Source: Fontibacillus panacisegetis (GTDB lineage: Bacteria; Bacillota; Bacilli; Paenibacillales; Paenibacillaceae). Taken from it: DNA of 64,000 nt. Shown here in pieces: positions 26,822 to 34,979 of this stretch (position 1 is its first letter; the number at the start of each line of letters is the position of its first letter). The stretch lies in NCBI RefSeq assembly GCF_900102215.1, contig NZ_FNBG01000001.1:1-64000 (forward strand). The letters run 5' to 3'. The position numbers were made by a program, and so were the translations under genes. The notes beneath the pieces were generated by a model. It was not told where the DNA came from and searched no databases. It saw nothing but the letters and a program-made list of their open reading frames with translations.

Positions 26822-26858
26822 CACCGAAAAGCCCGGATGATCTCCCTCATTCCGGGCT
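26822..26858 (-). terminator. Terminator overlapping the kinase stop
   Basis: AGCCCGGA (26830-26837) and TCCGGGCT (26851-26858) pair perfectly; on the minus strand TTTTCGG follows. This may separate the kinase from the lipoprotein gene, which starts 160 bp further on. Confidence 0.65.
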
Positions 26859-28377
26859 ATATCTTTGGTGTATGTGTTGTCCTTACCGCATCCGAGGCAT
26901 GTAGTAGTAGCTCCACCCTGAGACGCGACCCGTCCGGTCCCGTCTCTACAAGCTGTACAGTTCCGCCTTGCTTCTCGATCAGATTGCGAACTAAGGCTAA
27001 CCCAAGTCCAGTTCCTCCGCTAGCTCTTGACCGGTCTCTACTGACCGTATAGAACGGATCAAAAATTCGGGAGACGGCTTCCTTCGGGATACCGATTCCT
27101 GTATCGGCAACCTCTATGATCATCCGGCGTGCTCCGTCTGCTGACTCTGCGATGTAGTTCAGCAGGTGAACTTGCCCGCCTGGGCGGTTATATTTGATCG
27201 CATTGTCCAGCAAATTGAGCATGATGTGCATCACGTTCTCAGGATCGGCCCACACTTCACCTTCAACAAGCGAAGTATGAATCGTAACCCTGCAGCTGTC
27301 CGCCTTCCCTTGCAGCCGGGCCACAGCTTCCTCCAGCAAGGGACATAGCGGAACCGCCTCCGCCTGTGTTTCAAACTCGTAAACGTCCATCGCTGACAAT
27401 TGTAGCGCCTTCTCCACAAGACTATACAGTCTCTGTGCCTCCGCATGGATACGTCTTCCGGCATCGTCCAGCAGGGTAGGATCATCGCTGTACATCGTCA
27501 ACAGATCGGCGTAAGCGATAATCGAGGTTAACGGTGTCTTCAGCTCATGGCTGATATTGCCGATGAACTGCTTTTGCTGCTGCTCCAATTCTCGCAGCCG
27601 CCCCACCGTTTCAAGCAGCTTTTGCTTTTCTCCATGCAGAGCACCGACAGACGCGGAAATGCTGCTGCTCATCTCATAGATTCCTTGTGCAAGCTCGCCC
27701 AGCTCATCCTTTCTGAATACCGAAGGAGCCGATAGATATTCGCCTTGACCAATTTGTGATGCCGCCCTGTTCAGCCGGTCAATCACATTGACCTGCCGGA
27801 GGACATACACGTAACCGATTAGGAAACCGACACCCAGCACGGTGGCACCGGCAAGAAGAAACAACTGGCGAATTCGGGCGTAAAAAGCATTTTGCTCGGC
27901 GAGCGAAGCATGAAACTGCACCGTGCCCAGACGCTGCCCGGCATTGTACAGGGGTGCAAGGAACAACAGCTGATCCCCCTCGGTAATGTATGCCGACTGC
28001 CCCTGAGCCGTAAATTGCAGAGCATCCTGCACATCGGCACGAGGCTGAAACGGCAGCGAGGTGCCGGCAAATGAGCCATCCACCGTATACAGCGTCACTG
28101 CCATACCGCTCTGTGCGCCCAAATCCACGGCCAGCCGTTGACCCGTCTGCATCATAAATTGATCCGGCGGAATCATGCTTTCGGTCAAGTATTCCTCCCG
28201 CACGCGCAGATTGGCCGCTTCTGCCTGCCTTGTAAAAGATTGCTCCAGCATCGTTCGCTGGTTCTCCCGGATGCCACTCAGCACCAGCACGCTCAGGCAG
28301 GTTACGATAAATACGAGCAACAGGGCGAGTAACAACGACATTTTCCCCTTGAGGCCCAGCCGAAATTTGCCGCCCAT
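26857..28377 (-). CDS. Sensor histidine kinase
   Basis: 506 residues. Membrane segments at about 13-35 and 172-193 enclose an extracytoplasmic sensor domain, followed by a HAMP-like linker, HisKA with His277 in NISHELKTPLTS, and an ATPase domain with LLDNAIKY, ADTGIGIP and GGTGLGLALV. Its ATG directly follows the TAA of the response regulator gene (TAAATG), so the two are coupled. The signal is unknown. Confidence 0.92.
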   Translation of the reverse strand: MGGKFRLGLKGKMSLLLALLLVFIVTCLSVLVLSGIRENQRTMLEQSFTRQAEAANLRVREEYLTESMIPPDQFMMQTGQRLAVDLGAQSGMAVTLYTVDGSFAGTSLPFQPRADVQDALQFTAQGQSAYITEGDQLLFLAPLYNAGQRLGTVQFHASLAEQNAFYARIRQLFLLAGATVLGVGFLIGYVYVLRQVNVIDRLNRAASQIGQGEYLSAPSVFRKDELGELAQGIYEMSSSISASVGALHGEKQKLLETVGRLRELEQQQKQFIGNISHELKTPLTSIIAYADLLTMYSDDPTLLDDAGRRIHAEAQRLYSLVEKALQLSAMDVYEFETQAEAVPLCPLLEEAVARLQGKADSCRVTIHTSLVEGEVWADPENVMHIMLNLLDNAIKYNRPGGQVHLLNYIAESADGARRMIIEVADTGIGIPKEAVSRIFDPFYTVSRDRSRASGGTGLGLALVRNLIEKQGGTVQLVETGPDGSRLRVELLLHASDAVRTTHTPKI

Positions 28378-29064
28378 TTAAGGTGATCCCATACTTTTAT
28401 AGCCAATGCCGTAAACAGTTTGAATGAGTCCGTGGTGATTGCCCAACTTTTTGCGCAGACGCTGTACATGAATGTCCACCGTTCGGGTGCCACCCGCAAA
28501 ACCCATATCCCACACTTTTTCCAGCAGCGCTTCCCGTGAATAGACCCGCCCCGGATTGCGCATCAGCAATACCAACAGATCAAATTCCTTCGGCGTTAAA
28601 TCAAGAAGTTCGCCTTGAATAGAAACCGCACGGCTGAACAGCTCTGCGGACAATCCTCCCAGTCTCAGCACCTCATGCTGCTCCTGTTGCATCTGCCCGC
28701 CATAACCTCCCCTGCGTGATAGTGCCTTGACTCTGGCCAGCAGTTCCCTCATATCAAAGGGCTTGGTCATGTAATCGTCAGCGCCAAGTTCCAATCCCAA
28801 CACTTTATCGACAATATCGTCTTTGACAGTCAGTAACAGAATCGCAGGTCGCGACCGACCCTCCAGCTTGCGGCATACGTCATAACCGCTTAGATGTGGC
28901 ATCATAACATCGAGCACCATCACCGTCGGCTGGAACGTCTCCACCTTGTCCAGCGCTTCCTGGCCGTCCGCAGCCATCTCGACCTCATACCCTTCCCTGC
29001 GCAGCGCATAAGCAACAGCCGCCCGAATGCTGCTCTCGTCATCTACCACAAGTATTTTGATCAT
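28378..29064 (-). CDS. OmpR-family response regulator
   Basis: 228 residues from the ATG at 29064. Receiver domain with Asp8/Asp9 and phospho-acceptor Asp52 (VLDVMMPHLSG), Lys in TKPFDMREL, and a C-terminal winged helix ending TVYGIGYKS. Cognate kinase immediately downstream. Likely targets are its own operon and the lipoprotein and stalk genes; no operator was identified. Confidence 0.93.
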   Translation of the reverse strand: MIKILVVDDESSIRAAVAYALRREGYEVEMAADGQEALDKVETFQPTVMVLDVMMPHLSGYDVCRKLEGRSRPAILLLTVKDDIVDKVLGLELGADDYMTKPFDMRELLARVKALSRRGGYGGQMQQEQHEVLRLGGLSAELFSRAVSIQGELLDLTPKEFDLLVLLMRNPGRVYSREALLEKVWDMGFAGGTRTVDIHVQRLRKKLGNHHGLIQTVYGIGYKSMGSP

Positions 29065-29158
29065 GAATATCTCCACCTTCCCTTATTCGCCTTCTGCTAC
29101 CAGAACATTTATCTGCTCGACCATTGTTTAAAATTTCTGGAACCGAAGTAATCCTCTC

Positions 29159-30586
29159 TCAGTTCAAACCTGAATGCAAATCATTACCTGTCTGTGTTCG
29201 ATAAGCTCTGAAGTCATCAAATTCTTCACCTTTCCATATCCAAAGTGCTTGATTTTTGCTGCTGTAGTGATTATAGTCAACTTTATTTCCATTATTTTGG
29301 GTGAACTCGTTTGTTATCATTAGTCCATCCTCATTCGCTTTGATGTAGTTGTTGCGCAGTTCATTGAACCTTGTGTCAAAGGCCAAATTGATTTCACCAT
29401 AACCAAGATGCTTGGAGGTGTTTTCAGTTAACTTATTTTCTTTAATGATACAATTTTCCGTCCTTCCACGATCTTCGTCATAGCCTCCAAGCGTAATGCC
29501 TGCCGCACTGTTGTTATAAATGCGGTTAAGCGATACCTCTACATTTGAAGTTACACCTCCGGCATGCTCACTTGCCAGTTCGATCCCAAAATCATTGTCA
29601 TGAATGTCATTGTCGATGATCTTTATATCTTTGCCACCGTCAACATATATGCCAGCGGCCGAGTAGTCGTTTCCATATGCGGGATTGCCATAAGAGGAAT
29701 TGTTGTATACATGATTTTCTTGAATAACACCGTTTCGCGCCTGATCTTGAACAGGGTTCGGTGCAGTACCTTCAAACCCAATGATGTCGACGCCGATATT
29801 GTTGTTATCGTGCACGATGTTCTGCATAACATGAAAACCGTCTACATTTCCATTAATCGCCATTGCTTCGCTGGCTCCCAGCTTCAGGTTGTACAACTCA
29901 TTTTGGATAATGGAAATCTGGTTAAGTGGATCTGCCGAGTTACCGTAAACTGCAATGCCATGTGCATTACCGCCGCCTGCCTTCTGCCCTGCACTGGTCC
30001 CCATATCGTGAATGCGATTCCCTATAATTTCAATATTTCTGCCGCTTCCGCTCACATGAATACCGATGGGAGTGGCATCAGCGGAACTTGTATCGTAATG
30101 GCGTATTTCTAGGCCTGACACGCGTACATAGCTGGCATTGTCAATACTGATGACGCCATCTTCAACCCGCTGTACACCTTTGCCGTCCATTATTGCGATT
30201 TGCCCCTTTGCATTACACAAAGATATGTAGCCCTCGTGTAAGGATCCTGATTTTTCGATGCTTACAGTTTGGTGATATGCTCCTTCAAGAAGGATTACGG
30301 AACCGCCTGGCTCAACTAATTCGATTGCTTTCTGGATGCTGGCGAGCGGCGCATTCATAGTCCCCGGATTTGTGTCTTTGCCTTGCGGTGAAACATAATA
30401 ATCCCCTGCCGGTGCTTCAACTACCGTTTCTGTAGTCATTGTTCCGGACGAATGAGTTTCCGATTGTTGTGTGACTGAATCTACTGCGTCAATAGGAAAT
30501 ATCTTAGCAATGAAGTAAATTGTACTTACCAACAACAAAATGAGGAGACTAGCCCAAAGGATAATCGATGTAAATTTTTTGCTCAT
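29159..30586 (-). CDS. Secreted right-handed beta-helix protein
   Basis: 475 residues. One N-terminal membrane or signal segment (ILWASLLILLLVSTIYFIA), then YYVSPQGKDTNPGTMNAP, the DUF1565-type entry to pectate-lyase-like beta-helices, then many parallel coils (IEIIGNRIHDMG, ISIIQNELYNL, IKIIDNDIHDNDFGIEL). Polysaccharide lyases and mannuronan epimerases share this fold. No catalytic residues could be assigned. Start chosen at ATG 30586 with AAAGGA upstream. Confidence 0.8.
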   Translation of the reverse strand: MSKKFTSIILWASLLILLLVSTIYFIAKIFPIDAVDSVTQQSETHSSGTMTTETVVEAPAGDYYVSPQGKDTNPGTMNAPLASIQKAIELVEPGGSVILLEGAYHQTVSIEKSGSLHEGYISLCNAKGQIAIMDGKGVQRVEDGVISIDNASYVRVSGLEIRHYDTSSADATPIGIHVSGSGRNIEIIGNRIHDMGTSAGQKAGGGNAHGIAVYGNSADPLNQISIIQNELYNLKLGASEAMAINGNVDGFHVMQNIVHDNNNIGVDIIGFEGTAPNPVQDQARNGVIQENHVYNNSSYGNPAYGNDYSAAGIYVDGGKDIKIIDNDIHDNDFGIELASEHAGGVTSNVEVSLNRIYNNSAAGITLGGYDEDRGRTENCIIKENKLTENTSKHLGYGEINLAFDTRFNELRNNYIKANEDGLMITNEFTQNNGNKVDYNHYSSKNQALWIWKGEEFDDFRAYRTQTGNDLHSGLN

Positions 30587-30729
30587 GATACCCACATCCT
30601 TTAAATTCAATACTTACTTCGGTTGGTAACGCATTTCATTCAACTTTCCTTACCAATGACTTACTCTAATTAAACCCTAGTGCTCTTCCGACACAATTAT
30701 AACGCTGCTCCTGCCAAGCCTGCCACCAG

Positions 30730-31023
30730 TTAGTAAATACGCTTTCTAGGGAAGCCGTGTTTCTTCGCACTCCACGCAGTGATCAACGCAATGATCAGCA
30801 GAATCAGCAGCACTCCCGGATAAGACTGTACGCCAACTAGATCCAAACCTGGTATTATCCCCTTTAAGTAGACCATTCCATTTAGTACAGTAGCAAAAAG
30901 CATCAGATTTAATAGATACGTTTTGGTTAAATTGCCCATTATCAGTTGCTTTTTCGAACAACTATTCAAACATAACGGCAATCTATTTCCGCAAAAGGAT
31001 TTTCGTATCGTCTTTTCATTCAA
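30730..31023 (-). CDS. Small membrane protein, start uncertain
   Basis: Two hydrophobic segments (LNLMLFATVLNGMVYL and YPGVLLILLIIALITAW) and a basic tail PRKRIY. The first 28 residues of the longest frame look non-coding; ATG at 30939 gives a more natural 69-residue protein. It lies 36-120 bp after ykkD on the same strand, so it may be part of the guanidine-controlled transcript. Not recognised. Confidence 0.4.
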   Translation of the reverse strand: MNEKTIRKSFCGNRLPLCLNSCSKKQLIMGNLTKTYLLNLMLFATVLNGMVYLKGIIPGLDLVGVQSYPGVLLILLIIALITAWSAKKHGFPRKRIY

Positions 31024-31059
31024 ATCACTCTTTGCCGTTTCTAAACCCTACAATATTTG

Positions 31060-31374
31060 CTAGCTAACTAATTTCAAACCTACTGCGGATCCGAGCACCA
31101 TGGCAATAAACACAATTCTCAAAATATTCCTTGGTTCACCGTAAAATATCATACCGAGAATTGCTCCTCCGGATGCTCCTATACCTGTCCATACAGCATA
31201 TGCTGTACCCATCGGCAAGGTTTTCATGGCAAAGGTCAAGAACAAAAAGCTTAATCCAAAGCCTGCAATCAACAAGAGGAATGATGTTACGTTGCGGTCT
31301 TTGTTCAATTTATTAATCATTAGGACACCAAACATTTCAAATATTCCAGCTAAAATAAGAAAAATCCAATTCAT
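31060..31374 (-). CDS. ykkD: SMR exporter subunit YkkD-like
   Basis: 104 residues with four membrane helices and the SMR signature GTAYAVWTGIGASGG. Closely resembles B. subtilis YkkD, which works as a heterodimer with YkkC. With a guanidine-I riboswitch upstream, the pair probably exports guanidinium ion. It starts 3 bp after the ykkC stop. Confidence 0.9.
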   Translation of the reverse strand: MNWIFLILAGIFEMFGVLMINKLNKDRNVTSFLLLIAGFGLSFLFLTFAMKTLPMGTAYAVWTGIGASGGAILGMIFYGEPRNILRIVFIAMVLGSAVGLKLVS

Positions 31375-31377
31375 GAG

Positions 31378-31713
31378 TTAACCCACCTCCTTTTTCTTCT
31401 CTTTGCTTAACATTTTTAGCCCAATAACCCCCAATAACAGCACTGCAATGAGTGCTATCTTTTTCATTTGAATAGGAGAATCAAATAATATAATATCAGC
31501 GAAAACAGTACCTGCTGTACCTAAACCAACGAAAACAGCATATACAGTCCCTACCGGAAGAAAGCGTGCAGCTCTAATCATCAAGGTGAAACTTACAATG
31601 ATGGCAATCACGGTAGCTCCCCATTCTAAAATCCCACTAGCATGTTTTAATCCAATGACCCACCCCACCTCAAATACCGCAGCAATAATAACGGACAACC
31701 ATGTTTTGTTCAT
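31378..31713 (-). CDS. ykkC: SMR exporter subunit YkkC-like
   Basis: 111 residues from the ATG after GGGAGTGG; four membrane helices with the conserved Glu of helix 1 (AAVFEVGWVIGLKHA) and PVGTVYAVFVGLGTAGTV. Resembles B. subtilis YkkC and shares its genetic context: riboswitch, ykkC, ykkD. The acidic residue is the proton/substrate site in this family. Confidence 0.92.
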   Translation of the reverse strand: MNKTWLSVIIAAVFEVGWVIGLKHASGILEWGATVIAIIVSFTLMIRAARFLPVGTVYAVFVGLGTAGTVFADIILFDSPIQMKKIALIAVLLLGVIGLKMLSKEKKKEVG

Positions 31714-31767
31714 TTTTTCCACTCCCTTTTGAATTGAGCTACATAAAGTATTTATCAAGCACAGCAA

Positions 31768-31900
31768 AAAAATAATAAAGCCCGAGAAATAAACTGTTCA
31801 ACAGTTTATCTCCCGGGCTTTTATCCCTCCGTGACACAACTACAAGTTGTGGTTATCTCTTGGACCAGCCGATATATAAAATCGCGGAACCCTAGATAAC
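31768..31900 (-). promoter_or_regulatory. Guanidine-I (ykkC) riboswitch with terminator
   Basis: On the minus strand the aptamer core is seen as TCTAGGGTTCCG, then CTGGTCCAAGAGA, then ACGGAGGGATAAAAGCC. These match the ykkC/guanidine-I consensus. The last part, GCCCGGGAGATAAACTG, can pair with CAGTTTATTTCTCGGGC to form a terminator before a T run (31768-31820). Guanidinium binding should prevent terminator formation and switch on ykkCD. Confidence 0.92.
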
Positions 31901-31991
31901 ATTTAAAATTTAATTATCCTCTCGAATTATACACATCTCCTTTCAAACTTTCAAGCCTATTTTTTTCTTACTTTAAAATTTGACTAGAAAA

Positions 31992-33470
31992 CTACATATA
32001 TATAGTTTTTGTTGCAACTGCTTGTTGAAATGCCTGATCATGCTCAACAATAACCATTGTAGGATTAAATTGTTGAATAAGCTCCTCAATCTGCATGCGC
32101 GAATAAATATCGATAAAATTTAAAGGTTCATCCCAAATATATAAATGAGCTTTTTCACATAAACTTTTGGCTATAAGCAGCTTTTTCTTTTGTCCACCAG
32201 AATAATTCGATATATCTTTGTCAAATTGAATTCGGTCAAAATCCATCTTGCGCAGGATCGATTTAAATAATGGCTCATCTATCTCATGCTCTTCAATAAA
32301 GTCCGATAACTGTCCCTTCAAATGAGAAGTATCTTGCCCAACATAGGAAATGATGAGGCCAGAACCTAAATTCATTGAGCCTGTATGCTGTATTGGATTC
32401 CCTAAGATTAGTTTAAGGATACTGCTTTTCCCGCTTCCATTCTTTCCATCAAGTACAACTCGGTCACCTTGTTCAACTTTAAAGCTAATTGGCTTATTCA
32501 CTATTTGGTCATCGTACTTAACAGACACGTCAGCCAAAACAAGCAACTTTTTGGATTGAATTTCCAGTGGCTCTAATTTTAATGACTCGGTTTTTTCCAC
32601 ATTTTTGAGCAGCTTGGACTTTTCCTCAATAGCTTTTTGTTGCCTTGATTCAAGGTTCTTTGCCCTCTTCATCATCTTTGCCGCTTTATGTCCTACATAA
32701 CCCTTATCCAGCTTAGAGCCCGAATTCGTTGTCCCATTTTTGGAGGCTTCCACTTGATTGGACCAGCCTGCTGAACGCTTTGAAGACTGTTTTAATCTCC
32801 CTATGTCTTTTTGTAGACGCTGATTTGTTGCCTCTTCATGCTCCTGCTGTCTATCAAAATTTAACCTCCAGGAAGAATAGTTGCCACTTTGAACTTCAAT
32901 ATTTGCTCTATTTATAGATAAGATATGGTCAACGCATCCATCTAAAAAGATTCTGTCATGTGATATTAAAATAAACCCTTTTTTCTTCTTTAAATAATTA
33001 GAGACAATCTTTCGTCCATCGGTGTCTAAATGATTGGTTGGCTCATCAATCAATAAAAATTGGCCTTCATTCAAAAATAGTGCGGCAAGCAATACCTTTG
33101 TTTGTTCTCCATTGGAAAGTGTGTTGAATGGTCGGTACATGATCTCGGCATCAACATTTAGATAGGATATTTCACGAAGAAATTCCCAATCTTCCGCTTG
33201 TGGGCAAATTTCCTCAAGGATTTCATAGGTATACTTATTTTTATCCGAAACTGGATAAGGGAAATAATTAAATTCTACCGAAGCAGTGATTTTCCCGCTA
33301 TACTCATAATTCCCTAATAATAGATTAAAGAATGTTGTTTTACCTCGTCCATTTCTACCGATAAATCCAAGCTTCCAATCCGTATCTATTTGAAAGTTCA
33401 CACCTTCAAAAATATTGTCAAAGCTAGCTGGATATGAAAAAGATAAGTCTTGAACATGGATCATTGACAT
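31992..33470 (-). CDS. Lsa-type ABC-F ribosomal protection protein
   Basis: 492 residues from the ATG at 33470, 8 nt after AAGGAGG. Two ABC domains without membrane parts: Walker A GRNGRGKTT and GKNGSGKSS, signatures TLSNGEQTK and NYSGGQKKK, Walker B FLLIDEPTNHLD and LYIWDEPLNFID. The charged inter-domain linker (about 190-290) reaches the ribosomal exit site in this group. The overall pattern is that of Lsa proteins, which dislodge lincosamides, pleuromutilins and streptogramin A. Its long leader suggests antibiotic-induced expression. Confidence 0.88.
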   Translation of the reverse strand: MSMIHVQDLSFSYPASFDNIFEGVNFQIDTDWKLGFIGRNGRGKTTFFNLLLGNYEYSGKITASVEFNYFPYPVSDKNKYTYEILEEICPQAEDWEFLREISYLNVDAEIMYRPFNTLSNGEQTKVLLAALFLNEGQFLLIDEPTNHLDTDGRKIVSNYLKKKKGFILISHDRIFLDGCVDHILSINRANIEVQSGNYSSWRLNFDRQQEHEEATNQRLQKDIGRLKQSSKRSAGWSNQVEASKNGTTNSGSKLDKGYVGHKAAKMMKRAKNLESRQQKAIEEKSKLLKNVEKTESLKLEPLEIQSKKLLVLADVSVKYDDQIVNKPISFKVEQGDRVVLDGKNGSGKSSILKLILGNPIQHTGSMNLGSGLIISYVGQDTSHLKGQLSDFIEEHEIDEPLFKSILRKMDFDRIQFDKDISNYSGGQKKKLLIAKSLCEKAHLYIWDEPLNFIDIYSRMQIEELIQQFNPTMVIVEHDQAFQQAVATKTIYM

Positions 33471-33537
33471 AATAATTCCTCCTTTGTATATCACACATTT
33501 TTCTATTTATACAAAGTCGGCACATCCATCTGTTTTA

Positions 33538-33585
33538 AATTCTCCGTATAAGTTTGATGGATATTAGCGACTTATACGGAGAATT
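33538..33585 (-). promoter_or_regulatory. 16-bp hairpin in the lsa leader
   Basis: AATTCTCCGTATAAGT (33538-33553) and ACTTATACGGAGAATT (33570-33585) are perfectly complementary around a 16-nt loop. The 5' arm in the RNA lies inside the MSDSDT leader frame, so a ribosome stalled there would melt the stem. The stem ends 68 nt before the lsa start codon. Confidence 0.75.
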
Positions 33586-33617
33586 ACATGCGTAACAATA
33601 GTGTCTGAATCGCTCAT
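33564..33617 (-). CDS. Leader peptide MSDSDTIVTHVILRISR upstream of lsa
   Basis: A 17-codon reading frame with its own AAAGGAGAG site 7 nt before the ATG at 33617 and a TAA at 33564. The final codons (GTA ATT CTC CGT ATA AGT CGC) form the 5' arm and part of the loop of the hairpin at 33538-33585. Short peptides with this layout control macrolide- and lincosamide-resistance genes by drug-induced ribosome stalling. Translation and function are inferred; the frame, site and hairpin are directly visible. Confidence 0.6.
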   Translation of the reverse strand: MSDSDTIVTHVILRISR

Positions 33618-33687
33618 TTTTTTCTCTCCTTTATTTGTTAGATTAAAGTTACAGATTAAATAAATATCAATCCTGACTATGAGAGAA

Positions 33688-33722
33688 TAAAAAATCCCCC
33701 CAATTTTGTAATTGGAAGGATT
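33688..33722 (-). terminator. Attenuator terminator in the lsa leader
   Basis: On the minus strand AATCCTTCCAATT and AATTGGGGGGATT pair over 13 bp (two G-T) around ACAA and are followed by TTTTTATT. The GACTAATCC at its 5' side (33726-33718) can alternatively pair with GGGTTAGTC (33816-33808) upstream. Confidence 0.8.
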
Positions 33723-33807
33723 AGTCTTTCACTTATATTAAATAAGTTCTGTTTTTGTCATAAGAATCATGACAAATAAAGTGTAAACTGATTTATAAAA
33801 ATGGATA

Positions 33808-33884
33808 GACTAACCCTATATTTTGAAGTTTGAAGTTATTCATTTCAAATTAAAATATAGATTAGTTAATCATTGTCCATCCAT
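33808..33884 (-). promoter_or_regulatory. Tiny upstream frames and competing stem of the lsa attenuator
   Basis: After GAGAGG the frame ATG GAT GGA CAA TGA (33884-33870) encodes MDGQ; its stop overlaps a second ATG ATT AAC TAA (MIN). The latter sits in a segment (33867-33852) that pairs with 33808-33826. Holding a ribosome here would free 33808-33816 to pair with the terminator arm at 33718-33726, giving read-through. Confidence 0.55.
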
Positions 33885-33908
33885 CAGTCCTCTCATAATT
33901 GTATTTTT

Positions 33909-33937
33909 ATATTAACAAATTATTTTATGGAATACAA
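33909..33937 (-). promoter_or_regulatory. Promoter of the lsa leader
   Basis: On the minus strand TTGTAT (33937-33932) and TAATAT (33914-33909) are 17 nt apart. Transcription would start near 33900, giving a leader of about 430 nt. The -35 overlaps the last codons of the Cfr-like remnant. Confidence 0.65.
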
Positions 33938-34171
33938 TTCAGCACGAACTTCACCTCAAGTTGCTGCTTGTTGCTCTTTTGATAATTTCCATACAATTGA
34001 CCACAAGCAGCATCTATATCAATTCCAAATTGACTTCTAATGGTCACATTAATGCTTTTAATAGACTTACTATTTCTTTAGCGTGGTATTACATTTTTGC
34101 AATACCGATGTCACCTCATAAAACATACCCCATAGAGAGACTTTATGAAGTGTCTGCTCTATAGGGTGCAT
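33925..34171 (-). pseudogene. C-terminal remnant of a Cfr/RlmN-like rRNA methyltransferase
   Basis: The minus strand encodes SINVTIRSQFGIDIDAAC followed by GQLYGNYQKSNKQQ and a stop at 33925. DIDAACGQLYG is the C-terminal signature of Cfr/RlmN radical-SAM enzymes, including their catalytic cysteine. Upstream, MHPIEQTLHKVSLWG...LQKCNTTLKK is in another frame ending at TAG, so the gene is frameshifted, and the CxxxCxxC iron-sulfur motif is gone. Cfr methylates 23S A2503 and protects against the same drugs as Lsa. Confidence 0.65.
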
Positions 34172-34228
34172 TTTAAATGTACCAAGGACTATTTTTACTT
34201 TCTTCGCAGGTCACTTGTTAATCAACCA

Positions 34229-34492
34229 CTAAAACAATCTTCTTAACCTTCTACGTCTTCTCTCCAAAAGTATGATTGCCAGCAAGTCGAACAATACGAG
34301 GGGTATAATAAATGGTACAAACGTGGCATGCGCCTTGCTACCCTTGCGGTGAACTGACTCCAGCTTCAGATGCAATTTGTTCGCCGTTACTTTTACAATC
34401 GTTCCGTACAGTACAGCTCCCGTCTTTGTCTTAATACGTACAGGTTTGTTCAAATATTTACGAGCCTGCTTATAACCAACTGATGTAGCCAA
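34229..34492 (-). CDS. Small membrane protein with basic tail
   Basis: 87 residues from a TTG at 34492, 8 nt after AGGAGGTG. The N-terminal part (YLNKPVRIKTKTGAVLYGTIVKV) looks like a small beta-barrel of the Lsm/SH3 type. A single hydrophobic segment (FIIPLVLFDLLAIILL) follows, then ERRRRRLRRLF. Similar small proteins occur in Bacillales without known function. Confidence 0.6.
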   Translation of the reverse strand: MATSVGYKQARKYLNKPVRIKTKTGAVLYGTIVKVTANKLHLKLESVHRKGSKAHATFVPFIIPLVLFDLLAIILLERRRRRLRRLF

Positions 34493-34494
34493 TC

Positions 34495-34728
34495 ATGCCT
34501 CACCTCCTGTGTATTGACAATATATGTGCATCTCCCCTAGTGAGTGTGGGCGAGCGTCGGAGACTAGCTGTATTTGTAATGAATCAAAAGGAAACCATCC
34601 CTTATCTGACCATTCGTGAATTTGCTGAAAAGGTGCACTTTTCCCCAAGTCACATTATTAAAACTTTATCTGTTGACATTTTATGGAGGTTGCTGTATAA
34701 ATTCAAAGCCAATACAAAAGACGGCTAA
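34495..34728 (+). pseudogene. Possible remnant of an RpiR-type HTH gene
   Basis: The part MNQKETIPYLTIREFAEKVHF followed by SPSHIIK resembles the N-terminal HTH of MurR/RpiR regulators, but the sequence degenerates afterwards and stops after 77 codons. The upstream part of the frame overlaps the promoter region of the divergent gene. Low certainty. Confidence 0.3.
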
Positions 34729-34739
34729 GGAGGATCTGC

Positions 34740-34979
34740 ATGCACAAAGTGGTCAAAATCAGATTTACGCTCTTTTTCGGTGAAGCGCCTGAAGAAAAAT
34801 GCTATGGGTACATGGAGTTAAATCATGCTGGCAATATGATCGCGCTTTACAATAAGTACGGTGAGGAAATTGATATGTACGGCGGACATGAATATGTTAG
34901 GGTACATATACTTGGCAAATTTGATGACGAAGACCGTGATAATTTTTATTCTTTGTTAGAAAGTGATGGCGTTGGATAA
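34740..34979 (+). CDS. Hypothetical 79-residue protein
   Basis: ATG at 34740 with a strong AAGGAGG site. Acidic, soluble, no membrane segment: MHKVVKIRFTLFFGEAPEEK, then a segment resembling immunity or phage-type small proteins only in size. No family recognised. It ends 100 bp before the phosphoesterase gene, possibly co-transcribed. Confidence 0.55.
   Translation: MHKVVKIRFTLFFGEAPEEKCYGYMELNHAGNMIALYNKYGEEIDMYGGHEYVRVHILGKFDDEDRDNFYSLLESDGVG

Noticed and set aside
33961..34164. 67-codon plus-strand frame
   Set aside because: It is antisense to the Cfr-like remnant, which explains its open frame.
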